DNA of 47,420 nt from Solirubrobacteraceae bacterium (GCA_030690545.1 JAUYGN010000089.1:1-47420); one strand, 5' to 3'; counted from the stretch's first letter, positions 1-11,137 are shown. The notes: generated by a model not told the origin, from the letters alone. Made by a program: numbers and translations.

Positions 1-441
1 CGCCGCCCGCGGCGCCCGCGGAGCCAGCGCCTCCCGCGGCGAGGGTGCGTGCCCACGCTGCGAGCGGAGGGACGCCCACGCCGCCTCCGGCGAGCAGCGC
101 CCGGCGGCCGTCGTGCGGCGCGCGGAAGCCCTCGCCCAGCGGGCCGGTGAGCCAGAGCTCGTCGCCGCTGCCGAGCGCGCCCAGCCGATGCGTTCCGGGC
201 CCGACGTCCTCGAGCATGAAGCTCAGGCGCCCGTCGGCGGCGCGCAGATACGACAGCGCGCGCGGCAGGTAGGGCCGCTCGTCCTCGCCCGCGCCCCAGC
301 ACTGCACCGCGGCGAGCATGTAGAACTGTCCCGGCGCCGGCAGCGGGCCCTCCGGGTCGGCGACGTCCAGGACGCGGTAGGCGCCGACGCCGTCGGCGGC
401 GATCACGCGACCGCGCCGGCGGCCGAGCGGCGCGAGCGTCC

Positions 442-445
<4 letters not shown>
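1..445 (-). CDS. pyrK: Dihydroorotate dehydrogenase electron-transfer subunit, PyrK-like (3' part beyond window edge)
   Basis: Partial gene; about 148 N-terminal codons are visible and it runs off the left edge. The product is the FAD/[2Fe-2S] subunit that passes electrons from class 1B dihydroorotate dehydrogenase to NAD. The translation has a short FAD-domain start, a GQFYML strand, the flavin-binding RALS motif after RPYLP (near residues 59-67), GPLGEGF, and the nucleotide-binding GGGVGVPPL loop near residue 124. The ATG at 445 overlaps the carB stop as ATGA, so it is the next cistron of the pyr operon. The C-terminal cysteine cluster lies outside the window and cannot be checked. Another ferredoxin-reductase-type subunit is possible, but the operon context favours PyrK, with pyrD expected next. 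Confidence 0.85.
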
Positions 446-3562
<3,117 letters not shown>

Positions 3563-3570
<8 letters not shown>

Positions 3571-4693
3571 GAGCGGCGATCTGGGCCAGGAAGCGGTCGA
3601 AGAGGTAGAGGCTGTCGTTCGGGCCCGGCCCGGCCTCGGGGTGGTACTGGACCGTGCCGCCGGGCACGTCGAGCAGCGTCAGGCCCTCGACCGTGCGGTC
3701 GTAGAGGTTGATGTGGCTCAGCTGGGCAGCGCCGAAGTCCGTCTCCCAGCGGACGGGCTCGTCGCCGGGGATCGTGCGCTCGCCGTTCGGGCCGAGCACG
3801 GCGAAGCCATGGTTCTGCGACGTGATCTCGATCCTGCCGGTCTGCAGGTCCTTGACCGGGTGGTTTCCGCCGCGGTGGCCGAACGGCAGCTTGAAGGTCT
3901 CAAGGCCGACGGCGCGGCACAGCAGCTGGTGGCCGAGGCAGATGCCGAAGACCGGCTTGACCCCGACGAGCTCGCGCAGCGTCGCGACGATGTCGTCGAG
4001 CGCCGCGGGGTCGCCGGGCCCGTTGGCGAGGAAGATCGCGTCGGGGTCGCCGTCGAGCAGCTGCGCCGCGCTCACCGTGCAGGGGTGCAGCTCGACGATC
4101 GCGCCGCGCTGCACGAGGTGGCGCACGATCGAGCCCTTGATGCCGGTGTCGATCGCCGCGATCCGCGGGCCGGAACCGGCGCCGTGGACGGTCATCTGCG
4201 CCGGCGTGACGACCTTCGCGAAGTCGGCGCCCTGCATCGGCGGCTCGGCGCCGATCAGCTCGCCCGCCTCGCGCTCGCTCATCGACGCCGGAAACACGCC
4301 GCCACGCATCGAGCCCGCGTCGCGGATGTGCCTGACGAGGGCGCGCGTGTCGACGGCGCTGATCGCCGGCACGCCGCAGTCGACGAGCCAGTCGAGCCAG
4401 CCGCGCTCGGCGCCGGGCGCGTCCTCGGTGTTCATCGCGGCGCGCATGATCACCGCGCGCGCCCAGATGCGCTCGGACTCCATCGCGTCCTCCGACACGC
4501 CGTAGTTGCCGATGTGCGGGTAGGTGAACGTGATGATCTGGCCGGCGAAGCTCGGGTCGGTGACGGACTCCTGGTAGCCCGACATGCCGGTCGTGAAGAC
4601 GACCTCGCCGGTCGCCGCGTCCGACGCGCCGACGGCGATCCCGTCGAAGCGGGCGCCGTCCTCGAGCAGGACGTAGGCGGTGGCGGTCATCAT
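3563..4693 (-). CDS. carA: Carbamoyl-phosphate synthase small (glutaminase) subunit
   Basis: CarA hydrolyses glutamine and channels ammonia to CarB. The 376-residue protein has the N-terminal CPSase small-chain domain (opening [16 protein letters not shown], then [15 protein letters not shown]). The C-terminal class I glutamine amidotransferase domain has nucleophile Cys252 in [10 protein letters not shown] and the His351/Glu353 pair in [11 protein letters not shown], so the catalytic triad is complete. The reading frame stays open upstream into pyrC, but homology begins at the double ATG. The first ATG (4693) overlaps the pyrC TGA by one base (TGATG) and a GGGAGC sequence precedes it. ATG 4690 is equally possible. 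The TAG stop lies just inside carB, suggesting coupled 1:1 synthesis. Confidence 0.97.
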
Positions 4694-6081
4694 CAGCGCC
4701 CGCTCCCGCTCGCCGGGACGCTGAGGATCGTCGAGCGCTCGCGGTAGGCGACCGCTCCCGCCGCGACCGTCAGCAGCACCCGCCCGCGCAGCGTGCGCCC
4801 GGCGAAGCAGCAGTTCTCCGAACGCGACTCGTAGCCGCTCTCCCCCACGACCCACTCCGCGTCGAGGTCGACGAGCACGAGGTTCGCCGGCTCGCCGGCG
4901 GCGATCGTCGGCACGAACAGGTCGAGCAGGCCGAAGCCTGCCGTGAGCTTGGAGACGACGAGCTCGAGCGGCAGCGTGCCGGGCAGGACGAGGTCGGTGT
5001 AGACGGCGGCGAACGCGGTCTCGAGGCCGGTCGTGCCCATCGGCGCCCGCTCGAACGGGACCTCCTTCTCGTCGCGGGCGTGCGGCGCGTGGTCGGTCGC
5101 GATGCAGTCGATCGTGCCGTCGCGCAGGGCCGCGATCAGCGCCTGGCGGTCGGACTCGGCGCGCAGCGGCGGGTTCATCTTGCGCTTCGTGTCGAGGCCG
5201 CGGACGTGCTCGTCGGTCATCGTCAGGTGGTGCGGGCTCGCCTCGCAGGTGACGGCGACGCCGCGCGCCTTCGCGTCGGCGATGACCTCGACCGACTCGC
5301 GCGCGGAGAGGTGCTGGATGTGGATCCGCGCGCCCTCGTAGCCGGCCAGCGCGCAGTCGCGGGCGATCATCGTCGACTCGCTGACGCTCGGGATGCCGGC
5401 GACGCCGAGCAGCGCGCTGACCGTGCCCTCGTGCATCGCGCCCTTGCCCGACAGCGCCGGGTCCTCCTCGTGCAGTGCGAGCACGCCGCCGCAGAGGCGC
5501 TGGTACTGCAGCGCGCGGCGAAAGACGCCGGCGTCGGCGACCGGGCGGCCGTCGTCGGTGAAGCCGGCGGCGCCGAGCGCGCGCAGCTCGGCCATGTCGG
5601 TCAGCTCATGGCCGCCGAGCCCGCGCGTGATCGCCGGCATGAAGCCGACCGGGACGCGTGCCTCGCGCGCGGCGGCGTCCAGCAGCGCGCCGAGGATCGG
5701 CGCCGAGTCGATCGTCGGCGACGTGTTCGGCATCGCGATGACGGCGCAGTAGCCGCCCGCGGCCGCCGAGCGCGTGCCCGTCTCGAGGTCCTCCTTGTGC
5801 TCCTGACCGGGCGTGCGCAGGTGCACGTGCGGGTCGACGAAGGCCGGGAGCAGGTGGCGCCCCTCGCCTTCGACGGTCTCGGCGCCGGCGGGCGCGCTCA
5901 GCGTGCCGGGGGCCCCGATCTCGGCGATCGCGCCGCCGCGCACGAGCACGTCGCAGCGGCGATCGAGGCCGTTGCGCGGGTCGAGTGCGTGGACGTCGCG
6001 AAGCAGCAGCTCGGCGGGGCGCGCGGGCGCGCTGACGAGGCGGACGCCGGCGGCGCCGTTGCGGGGCTCGTGCGGCGTCAT
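4693..6081 (-). CDS. pyrC: Dihydroorotase, class I
   Basis: Catalyses reversible cyclisation of carbamoyl aspartate to dihydroorotate, the third step of UMP synthesis. The 462-residue amidohydrolase has the zinc-binding HxH in FVDPHVHLRTPG (His85, His87), the SPHHLTMTDEHV segment and CIATDHAPHARDEK with the late metal/acid residues. Length and motifs match the class I (Bacillus/allantoinase-like) group rather than the shorter E. coli class II. The N-terminus has about 20 extra residues before the usual LLLRDVHALDP start, so an internal start is possible, but ATG 6081 overlaps the pyrB stop as ATGA, which supports it. Confidence 0.96.
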   Translation of the reverse strand: MTPHEPRNGAAGVRLVSAPARPAELLLRDVHALDPRNGLDRRCDVLVRGGAIAEIGAPGTLSAPAGAETVEGEGRHLLPAFVDPHVHLRTPGQEHKEDLETGTRSAAAGGYCAVIAMPNTSPTIDSAPILGALLDAAAREARVPVGFMPAITRGLGGHELTDMAELRALGAAGFTDDGRPVADAGVFRRALQYQRLCGGVLALHEEDPALSGKGAMHEGTVSALLGVAGIPSVSESTMIARDCALAGYEGARIHIQHLSARESVEVIADAKARGVAVTCEASPHHLTMTDEHVRGLDTKRKMNPPLRAESDRQALIAALRDGTIDCIATDHAPHARDEKEVPFERAPMGTTGLETAFAAVYTDLVLPGTLPLELVVSKLTAGFGLLDLFVPTIAAGEPANLVLVDLDAEWVVGESGYESRSENCCFAGRTLRGRVLLTVAAGAVAYRERSTILSVPASGSGR

Positions 6082-7019
6082 GCGAGCTGCGGCTCGGTCG
6101 GCCGCGGGGCGCCGCGCTCGTCACGCGCGCCGGCGAGGACCTCGTAGAGGACCGCCATCCGGACGACGACGCCGGCCTTGACCTGCATCGTGATGACCGC
6201 CTGCGGCGAGTCGACGACCTCGCCGGAGAGCTCGACCCCGCGGTTGACCGGGCCGGGGTGCATGAGCACCTGGCGCGGCCCGAGCCGGCGGCCGTTGATC
6301 TGGTACTGGGCGGCGTACTCGCGCAGGCTCGGGACGAAGTGCTGATCCATCCGCTCGTGCTGCATCCGCAGCGCGTAGACGACGTCGGCCTCGCGCAGGT
6401 CGCGCAGGTCGTAGCGGACCGCGCAGCCGAGCGCCTCGATCCCGCGCGGGATCAGCGTCGGCGGGCCGCAGACCGTGACGTCGGCGCCCATCTTCTTGAA
6501 GGCGAGGATGTTCGAGCGCGCCACCCGCGAATGGGCCACGTCGCCCACGATCCAGATGTTGCGTCCCTGCAGCGATCCGAGCTTCGTCCGCAGCGTGTAG
6601 ACGTCGAGCAGCGCCTGCGTCGGGTGCTCGTGCTTGCCGTCGCCGGCGTTGACGATCGCCGCCGTCGTCCAGCTCGCGACGAGCGCCGCGGCTCCCGCGT
6701 AGGGCGTGCGGATGACGATCGCGTCGGGCGAATGCGCGGTCAGCGTCAGCACGGTGTCCTTCAGCGACTCGCCCTTCTCGACGCTCGACCCGCTCGCGGC
6801 GAAGTTCACGACGTCGGCGCTCAGCCGCTTGGCGGCCAGCTCGAACGACGAGCGCGTCCGCGTCGACGCCTCGTAGAAGAGGTTGAGCACCGTGCGGCCG
6901 CGCAGCGCCGGGACCTTCTTGATGTCGCGGTGCGAGACCTCCTCGAACGCGGCGGCACGGTCGAGGATCCGCTCGATGTCCTCGCGCGTCAGGTCGTCGA
7001 TCGAGAGCAGGTGCCTCAT
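6078..7019 (-). CDS. pyrB: Aspartate carbamoyltransferase catalytic subunit
   Basis: Condenses carbamoyl phosphate with aspartate, the committed step of pyrimidine synthesis. The 313-residue protein carries the carbamoyl-phosphate loop STRTR (residues 52-56), the HPTQALLDVYTL segment and MHPGPVNRGVEL near the C-terminus, all diagnostic for ATCase. No pyrI regulatory subunit follows, as expected when control is by PyrR. It starts at ATG 7019 overlapping the pyrR TGA by 4 nt and ends overlapping pyrC by 4 nt. Confidence 0.98.
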   Translation of the reverse strand: MRHLLSIDDLTREDIERILDRAAAFEEVSHRDIKKVPALRGRTVLNLFYEASTRTRSSFELAAKRLSADVVNFAASGSSVEKGESLKDTVLTLTAHSPDAIVIRTPYAGAAALVASWTTAAIVNAGDGKHEHPTQALLDVYTLRTKLGSLQGRNIWIVGDVAHSRVARSNILAFKKMGADVTVCGPPTLIPRGIEALGCAVRYDLRDLREADVVYALRMQHERMDQHFVPSLREYAAQYQINGRRLGPRQVLMHPGPVNRGVELSGEVVDSPQAVITMQVKAGVVVRMAVLYEVLAGARDERGAPRPTEPQLA

Positions 7020-7579
7020 GCCAGGGGCTCCGTCGTCGCGCGCGGCTGCTCGGCGATCGTCACGCAGTCGGTGCCGTCGATCTCGGTCACCTGCACGAAG
7101 ACGCGCTCGCCGCGCGCCGTCGGCAGGTTCTTGCCGACGTAGTCGGGGCGCAGCGGAAGCTCGCGGTGGCCGCGATCGGCGAGCACGGCGAGCTGGACGC
7201 GCGCCGGGCGCCCGTAGTCGAACAGCGCCTCGATCGCCGCGCGCACCGTGCGGCCCGTGAAGAGGACGTCGTCGACGATCACGATCGTGCGCCCGTCGAC
7301 GTCGAAGTCCAGGTGCGTCGCGTGGACGACCGGCGCGCCCCCGCGCAGCGTCACGTCGTCGCGGTAGAAGGCGATGTCGACGTCGCCGAGCGGGACGTCG
7401 ACGTCGTGCAGCTCGGCCAGCAGCACGCGCAGCCGCGCGGCGAGCACGGCGCCCCGACGGTGGATGCCGACGAGCGCGAGTTGGTCCGGCGCGCCCGCGT
7501 TCTCGACGATCTCGTGCGCGATGCGCGTAAGCATCCGGCGCATGTCCTCGCGGTCGAGGACGACGTTCGTGTCTGGCAT
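7016..7579 (-). CDS. pyrR: Bifunctional pyr operon RNA-binding regulator / uracil phosphoribosyltransferase
   Basis: PyrR binds pyr mRNA when UMP is high and also has uracil phosphoribosyltransferase activity. The 187-residue protein has the PRPP-binding loop IVDDVLFTGRT (about residues 101-111) and the type I PRTase fold with GIHRRGAVLA. The frame continues up to a GTG at 7603, but ATG 7579 is preferred. It is preceded by AGGAAGGAC at proper spacing, and homology starts at the VLDREDMRRML helix just after it. The Shine-Dalgarno sequence lies inside the predicted PyrR-binding hairpin, implying autoregulation of the first cistron and hence of the whole operon. Confidence 0.95.
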   Translation of the reverse strand: MPDTNVVLDREDMRRMLTRIAHEIVENAGAPDQLALVGIHRRGAVLAARLRVLLAELHDVDVPLGDVDIAFYRDDVTLRGGAPVVHATHLDFDVDGRTIVIVDDVLFTGRTVRAAIEALFDYGRPARVQLAVLADRGHRELPLRPDYVGKNLPTARGERVFVQVTEIDGTDCVTIAEQPRATTEPLA

Positions 7580-7587
7580 CGGTTGTG

Positions 7588-7620
7588 TCCTTCCTGGCCT
7601 CACCGGACCGGGTTAAAGGA
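7588..7620 (-). promoter_or_regulatory. PyrR-binding RNA hairpin overlapping the pyrR ribosome binding site
   Basis: In the transcript sense, arms TCCTT (7620-7616) and AAGGA (7592-7588) close a hairpin. A TAA-containing internal bulge and a loop bearing GTCCGGTGAGGC sit inside it. This matches the conserved PyrR-recognised loop (GTCC...GTGAGGC) known from actinobacterial pyrR leaders. The 3' arm is itself the Shine-Dalgarno sequence of pyrR, so PyrR-UMP binding would block ribosome access, giving translational rather than antiterminator control. No terminator/antiterminator pair is visible. The stem and loop are read directly; the binding role is from family knowledge. Confidence 0.8.
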
Positions 7621-7632
7621 GCGTGTGCGTCG

Positions 7633-7638
7633 AATGTA
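7633..7638 (-). promoter_or_regulatory. Probable -10 element of the pyr operon promoter
   Basis: The hexamer TACATT (minus strand) lies 13 nt upstream of the PyrR hairpin, placing the transcription start near 7626. It is one of few AT-rich hexamers in this stretch. No convincing -35 could be identified. Confidence 0.45.
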
Positions 7639-7672
7639 GCAGCGGGCCCGGCGGGGCTCGGACGCGTTCGCG

Positions 7673-8656
7673 CTACGTGGGCGATTGCAGCGGCGAGGGG
7701 GCGGCCTCCGCGCGCCGGCGTGCCTGCGACCCGCCGTCCCAGCGCACGAGCTCGGGCTCGCCGCGCTCGGGCAGCGGGATCTCGATCGTGTCGAAGTCGC
7801 GCGGGACCTCGGTGTCGGCGAAGATCTCCCGCGCCTCGTCGCGGATCGCGCCGCCGGGGTAGCGCGACGACAGATGCGTCAGCGCGAGCAGCCGGACCTC
7901 GGCGTCGGCGGCGACCTGCGCCGCCTGGCGCGCGGTGCTGTGCAGCGTCGCGGCCGCGCGATCGGCGTCCTCGTGCAGGAACGTCGCCTCGTGGACGAGG
8001 ACGTCGGCGCGGTGCGCGGCGACGACGACGGCGTCCGTCGGCGCGGTGTCGCCGGTGACGACGACCCGGCGGCCGCGACGCTGCTCGCCGACGACCTGCT
8101 CGGGCGCGACGCCGGCGACCGTCTCGCCGCGCTGCAGGCGCCCGAAGTCCGGCCCCGGCGTGACGCCCAGCCGCGTGGCGAGCTCGGCGTCGAAGCGCCC
8201 CGGGCGGGGGTCCTCGACGAGCGCGTAGCCGAACGCCGTCGCGCGATGGCGCACGGCGAACGGGACGATCTCGACATCGTCGCGGCGCACCGCCTCGCCG
8301 GCTTCCAGGTCACGGATCGTCAGGCCGTAGCGCGGCCGGCCGTAGACCGGTCGCATGCGCTCCATCAACGCCGCCGTCCCGGGCGGGCCGTGCACCGTGA
8401 GCGGCTTGTCGCGGTCGCGCAGCTCGAAGGACTTCAGCATGCCCGGCAGGCCGAGCCAGTGGTCGGCGTGCAGGTGCGTGAGGAAGACGTCGGTCAGATC
8501 GGCGAGACCGACGGAGCGCACGAGCTGGCGCTGCGTGCCCTCGCCGCAGTCGATCAGGATCCGCGCGGCGCCGCGGCGAATCAGCAGCGCCGGCAGGCCG
8601 CGCGCAGCCGAGGGAACCGAACCCGCGGTCCCGGCGAAGAAGAGCGACAGATCCAT
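7673..8656 (-). CDS. rnz: Ribonuclease Z (tRNA 3'-processing endonuclease)
   Basis: RNase Z removes the 3' trailer from tRNA precursors, needed here because the window's tRNA gene encodes no CCA. The 327-residue protein has the metallo-beta-lactamase motif HLHADH (residues 61-66), the opening FAGTAGSVPSAARGLPALL, the aspartate in VVTGDTAPTDA, and the late LTHLSSRYPG histidine, all typical of the ElaC/RNase Z group. ATG 8656 lies 7 nt from a TACCCT hexamer with no Shine-Dalgarno sequence, so the mRNA is probably leaderless. It is transcribed towards the pyr operon and away from mscL. Confidence 0.9.
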   Translation of the reverse strand: MDLSLFFAGTAGSVPSAARGLPALLIRRGAARILIDCGEGTQRQLVRSVGLADLTDVFLTHLHADHWLGLPGMLKSFELRDRDKPLTVHGPPGTAALMERMRPVYGRPRYGLTIRDLEAGEAVRRDDVEIVPFAVRHRATAFGYALVEDPRPGRFDAELATRLGVTPGPDFGRLQRGETVAGVAPEQVVGEQRRGRRVVVTGDTAPTDAVVVAAHRADVLVHEATFLHEDADRAAATLHSTARQAAQVAADAEVRLLALTHLSSRYPGGAIRDEAREIFADTEVPRDFDTIEIPLPERGEPELVRWDGGSQARRRAEAAPSPLQSPT

Positions 8657-8663
8657 GGCGGCG

Positions 8664-8669
8664 AGGGTA
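8664..8669 (-). promoter_or_regulatory. rnz: -10-like element for leaderless rnz
   Basis: TACCCT, 7 nt before the rnz ATG. The same hexamer at the same distance precedes the GTG of the phosphomannomutase at 36839, which supports both as real promoter elements. Confidence 0.55.
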
Positions 8670-8733
8670 CTGCTCGACGGTTACGGTCTCGTCGCACAGA
8701 CGTTGCGTCAATCGTCACGATGGGAGTGTCACC

Positions 8734-9153
8734 ATGCTGAAGGAGTTTCGCGAGTTCATCCTGCGGGGGAACCTCGTCGACCTGGCGGTCGCGGTCGTCA
8801 TCGGCACCGCGTTCACCGCCGTCGTCACGTCGCTCGTCGCGAACGTCATCACGCCGCTCGTCGCCGCGATCGGCGGCGAGCCCGACTTCTCGGGCCTGCT
8901 GTTCACGATCAACGGCAGCCGGTTCCTGTACGGCGAGTTCGTCAACGCGCTGCTGGCGTTCGCGATCATCGCCGCGGTCGTCTTCTTCTTCGTCATCAAG
9001 CCGGTCAACGCGCTGATGGCGCGCTTCCAGCCCGACACCGCGACCGACGTCGCGACGCGCCCCTGCCCGCACTGCATCAGCGACATCCCGCTGACGGCGT
9101 CGCGCTGCGCGTTCTGCACGTCGCACGTCAGCCCGCTGCCGGACCCCGCCTGA
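8734..9153 (+). CDS. mscL: Large-conductance mechanosensitive channel MscL with zinc-ribbon tail
   Basis: MscL opens under membrane tension to release solutes during hypo-osmotic shock. The 139-residue protein begins with the amphipathic helix LKEFREFILRGN. TM1 follows (about residues 15-45, VDLAVAVVIGTAFTAVV), then a periplasmic loop, TM2 (about 70-95) and a cytoplasmic helix. The end carries a C-x2-C-x10-C-x2-C cluster (CPHC...CAFC), a probable zinc ribbon absent from E. coli MscL but common in actinobacterial homologues. ATG 8734 follows a GGGAG Shine-Dalgarno sequence. Monocistronic; divergent from rnz. Confidence 0.95.
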   Translation: MLKEFREFILRGNLVDLAVAVVIGTAFTAVVTSLVANVITPLVAAIGGEPDFSGLLFTINGSRFLYGEFVNALLAFAIIAAVVFFFVIKPVNALMARFQPDTATDVATRPCPHCISDIPLTASRCAFCTSHVSPLPDPA

Positions 9154-9194
9154 CGCCACCACGACGCGCACGGACCCGCCGCCCGGCGGCCGGA

Positions 9195-9241
9195 GAGCGG
9201 GTCGAGTTGAGCACCCACCACGTGCACAGCTCGACCCGCTC
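9195..9241. repeat. 12-bp perfect inverted repeat (hairpin) between mscL and the mannosyltransferase fusion gene
   Basis: Arms 9195-9206 and 9230-9241 are perfect 12-bp complements, with further partial pairing (GCAC/GTGC) around a short loop that contains CACGTG. It lies 42 nt after the mscL stop and 75 nt before the next start. It has no T-tract, so it may be a factor-independent terminator of the GC-rich type, or a protein-binding site. Confidence 0.6.
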
Positions 9242-9315
9242 GGCTCGCGCCGTGTAACCACGCGGGCCTCCGCGTGTCTTGTCGACCAACGTCAACACGC
9301 TCTCTGGAGGGCCGC

Positions 9316-11049
9316 ATGGATTCGCTCGCCCGCCGCTGCAGGACCGCCGGACGCTGGGCATGGCAGCACTTCCAGCTCGTCGCCGGCGTCGCACTCGTCG
9401 TCGGGCTGGCGCTGACGCTCGCGGCCAACCGCGAAGCGCTGAGCGCGGTGAGCTGGACGATCGACCCGCTCGCGCTGCTCGGCGCGATCGCGCTGCTCGC
9501 CGGCGCGCCGCTGACCCAGGCCCTGACGCTGCGGATCGCGCTGCGCCGGCTCGGCGCCAGCGCTCCGGTCGTCCCCGCGCTGCGCGTCTGGGCGCGCTCG
9601 TTCCTGCTGCGCTACGAGCCCAGCGGGGCGGTCGGCTTCGTCTACCGCGTGCGCGAGCGCGACCGGCTCGGCGCGACCACGCCCCAGGTCCTGACCGCCA
9701 GCGGCTACGAGCAGCTCGCGGCGGTCACCGCGGGGGCGCTCGTCGCGGTGTTCGCGTTCGTCGTCGCCGGCGGACACACGCCGCTGCTCGCGCTCGTCCT
9801 CGCTGCGCTGCTGAGCGCGGCGGCGATCGCGCTGCGCCCGGCCCTGCTCGGCGACCGCCTCGCGCGCTGGTCGGCGCGGCGCGGGATCGTCGTGGCAGGC
9901 CCGATGCGCGGCCGCACGCTGGCGCTGCTCGTCGCGATCAACGCCGGCGGCTGGGCCGCCACGGCGGCCGGCGCGGCACTGCTCGCCGGTGGCCTGCTCG
10001 GCGCCGCCGCGCCGGCGGCGTTCACGCTGCTCGGGGCCTTCGCGCTGGCCAGCGTCGTCGGCGCCCTGCTGCCGCTGCTGCCCGCCGGGCTCGGGCCCCG
10101 CGACGCGGTGCTGATCGCCGCGCTGGCGCCCGTCATCGGGCCGGCGCGCGCAGCGGTCCTCGCGATCGCGCTGCGCGCGGTGTCGGTCGCCGCCGACCTG
10201 CTCGCGGCCGGCGTCGCGGAGATCGCCGCGCTGATGCTGGCCCGTCGCGCGCGCAGCGCGGCCGTCGCGACAGCTCCCGCGCCGCCGGCGCGCGCGATCT
10301 CATCCAGCGACGGCGACCGCACGATCGTCGTCGTGCCGACCTACGACGAGCGCGAGTCGCTGCCGCTGTTCGTCGAGCGCTTCGCGCCGACCGGCATGGA
10401 CCTGCTGATCGTCGACGACAGCTCGCCCGACGGCACCGGTGAGCTCGCCGACGCGCTGGCGGCACAGCGGCCGTGGATGCACGTCCTGCACCGCGCCGAC
10501 AAGGACGGTCTCGGGATGGCGTACCGCGCCGGCTTTCGCTGGTGCCTGCGGCGGGGCTACTCGATCATCGGACAGATGGACTGCGATCTCTCCCATCCGC
10601 CGGAGAAGCTGGCCGAGATGCGCGCCGTGCTGCTCGAGCGCGGCGCCGGCCTCGTGCTCGGCTCGCGCTACCTGCCCGGCGGCGGGACCGACGGCTGGAG
10701 CGCGACCCGGCTGGCGCTCAGCCGCGCCGGCTGCAGCGCCTCACGACTCGCGCTCGGACTGCCGTTCTCGGACCTCAGCGGCGGCTTCAAGCTGTGGCGC
10801 ACCGACTGCCTCGGCGCGATCGACATGGACGAGCTGCTGAGCACCGGCTACGCCTTCCAGGTCGAGATGACGCAGCTCGCCCATCTCGCGGGCGCGCGCA
10901 TCGAGGAGGTCCCGTTCGTCTTCTCCGAGCGCGTCGCCGGCGCGTCGAAGATGACGCTGCGGATCTCGCTGGAGGGCATCCGCATCACGCTCGCCCTGCG
11001 CCGCCACCATCGCCCGGCGCGCCGCCACGGATCCGCCGCGGCCCTGTAG
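9316..11049 (+). CDS. Fusion: LPG-synthase/flippase-type membrane domain + polyprenol-phosphate mannosyltransferase (DPM1-like GT2)
   Basis: A 577-residue two-domain protein. Residues ~15-320 are about eight transmembrane helices, ending around LLPAGLGPRDAVLIAAL; they match the lysylphosphatidylglycerol-synthase membrane domain (UPF0104) type. Residues ~333-577 are a GT2 domain of the dolichol/polyprenol-phosphate mannose synthase group, with VVPTYDERESLP, DDSSPDGTG (Asp367-368), QMDCDLSHPP (Asp422, Asp424) and DLSGGFKLWR. It probably makes polyprenyl-phosphomannose for extracytoplasmic mannosylation, with the N-terminal part anchoring it or moving lipid substrates. The ATG at 9316 has a GGAGG Shine-Dalgarno sequence 5 nt upstream; an earlier ATG at 9274 lacks one. 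Mycobacterial Ppm1 is also a fusion, but with an Lnt-like domain. Confidence 0.88.
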   Translation: MDSLARRCRTAGRWAWQHFQLVAGVALVVGLALTLAANREALSAVSWTIDPLALLGAIALLAGAPLTQALTLRIALRRLGASAPVVPALRVWARSFLLRYEPSGAVGFVYRVRERDRLGATTPQVLTASGYEQLAAVTAGALVAVFAFVVAGGHTPLLALVLAALLSAAAIALRPALLGDRLARWSARRGIVVAGPMRGRTLALLVAINAGGWAATAAGAALLAGGLLGAAAPAAFTLLGAFALASVVGALLPLLPAGLGPRDAVLIAALAPVIGPARAAVLAIALRAVSVAADLLAAGVAEIAALMLARRARSAAVATAPAPPARAISSSDGDRTIVVVPTYDERESLPLFVERFAPTGMDLLIVDDSSPDGTGELADALAAQRPWMHVLHRADKDGLGMAYRAGFRWCLRRGYSIIGQMDCDLSHPPEKLAEMRAVLLERGAGLVLGSRYLPGGGTDGWSATRLALSRAGCSASRLALGLPFSDLSGGFKLWRTDCLGAIDMDELLSTGYAFQVEMTQLAHLAGARIEEVPFVFSERVAGASKMTLRISLEGIRITLALRRHHRPARRHGSAAAL

Positions 11050-11052
11050 CCT
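11047..11052 (+). promoter_or_regulatory. -10-like element for the tRNA-Arg gene, overlapping the upstream stop codon
   Basis: TAGCCT, whose first three bases are the TAG stop of the mannosyltransferase fusion gene. Initiation about 7 nt downstream would be just before the tRNA 5' end at 11064, giving a very short leader for RNase P. Confidence 0.4.
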
Positions 11053-11063
11053 GCGTCACGCAC

Positions 11064-11137
11064 GCGCCCGTAGCTCAGCTGGATAGAGCGCCGCCCTCCG
11101 GAGGCGGAGGTCGCAGGTTCGAATCCTGCCGGGCGTA
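11064..11137 (+). tRNA. tRNA-Arg (anticodon CCG)
   Basis: The full cloverleaf folds by eye. The acceptor stem is GCGCCCG/CGGGCGT with a G1-U72 wobble, followed by U8-A9, a GCTC/GAGC D stem, and the anticodon stem CCGCC/GGCGG with loop CTCCGGA (anticodon CCG, reading CGG). The T stem is GCAGG/CCTGC with TTCGAAT, and the discriminator is A73. It is 74 nt long and the CCA is not encoded, so maturation needs a tRNA nucleotidyltransferase. Confidence 0.96.
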
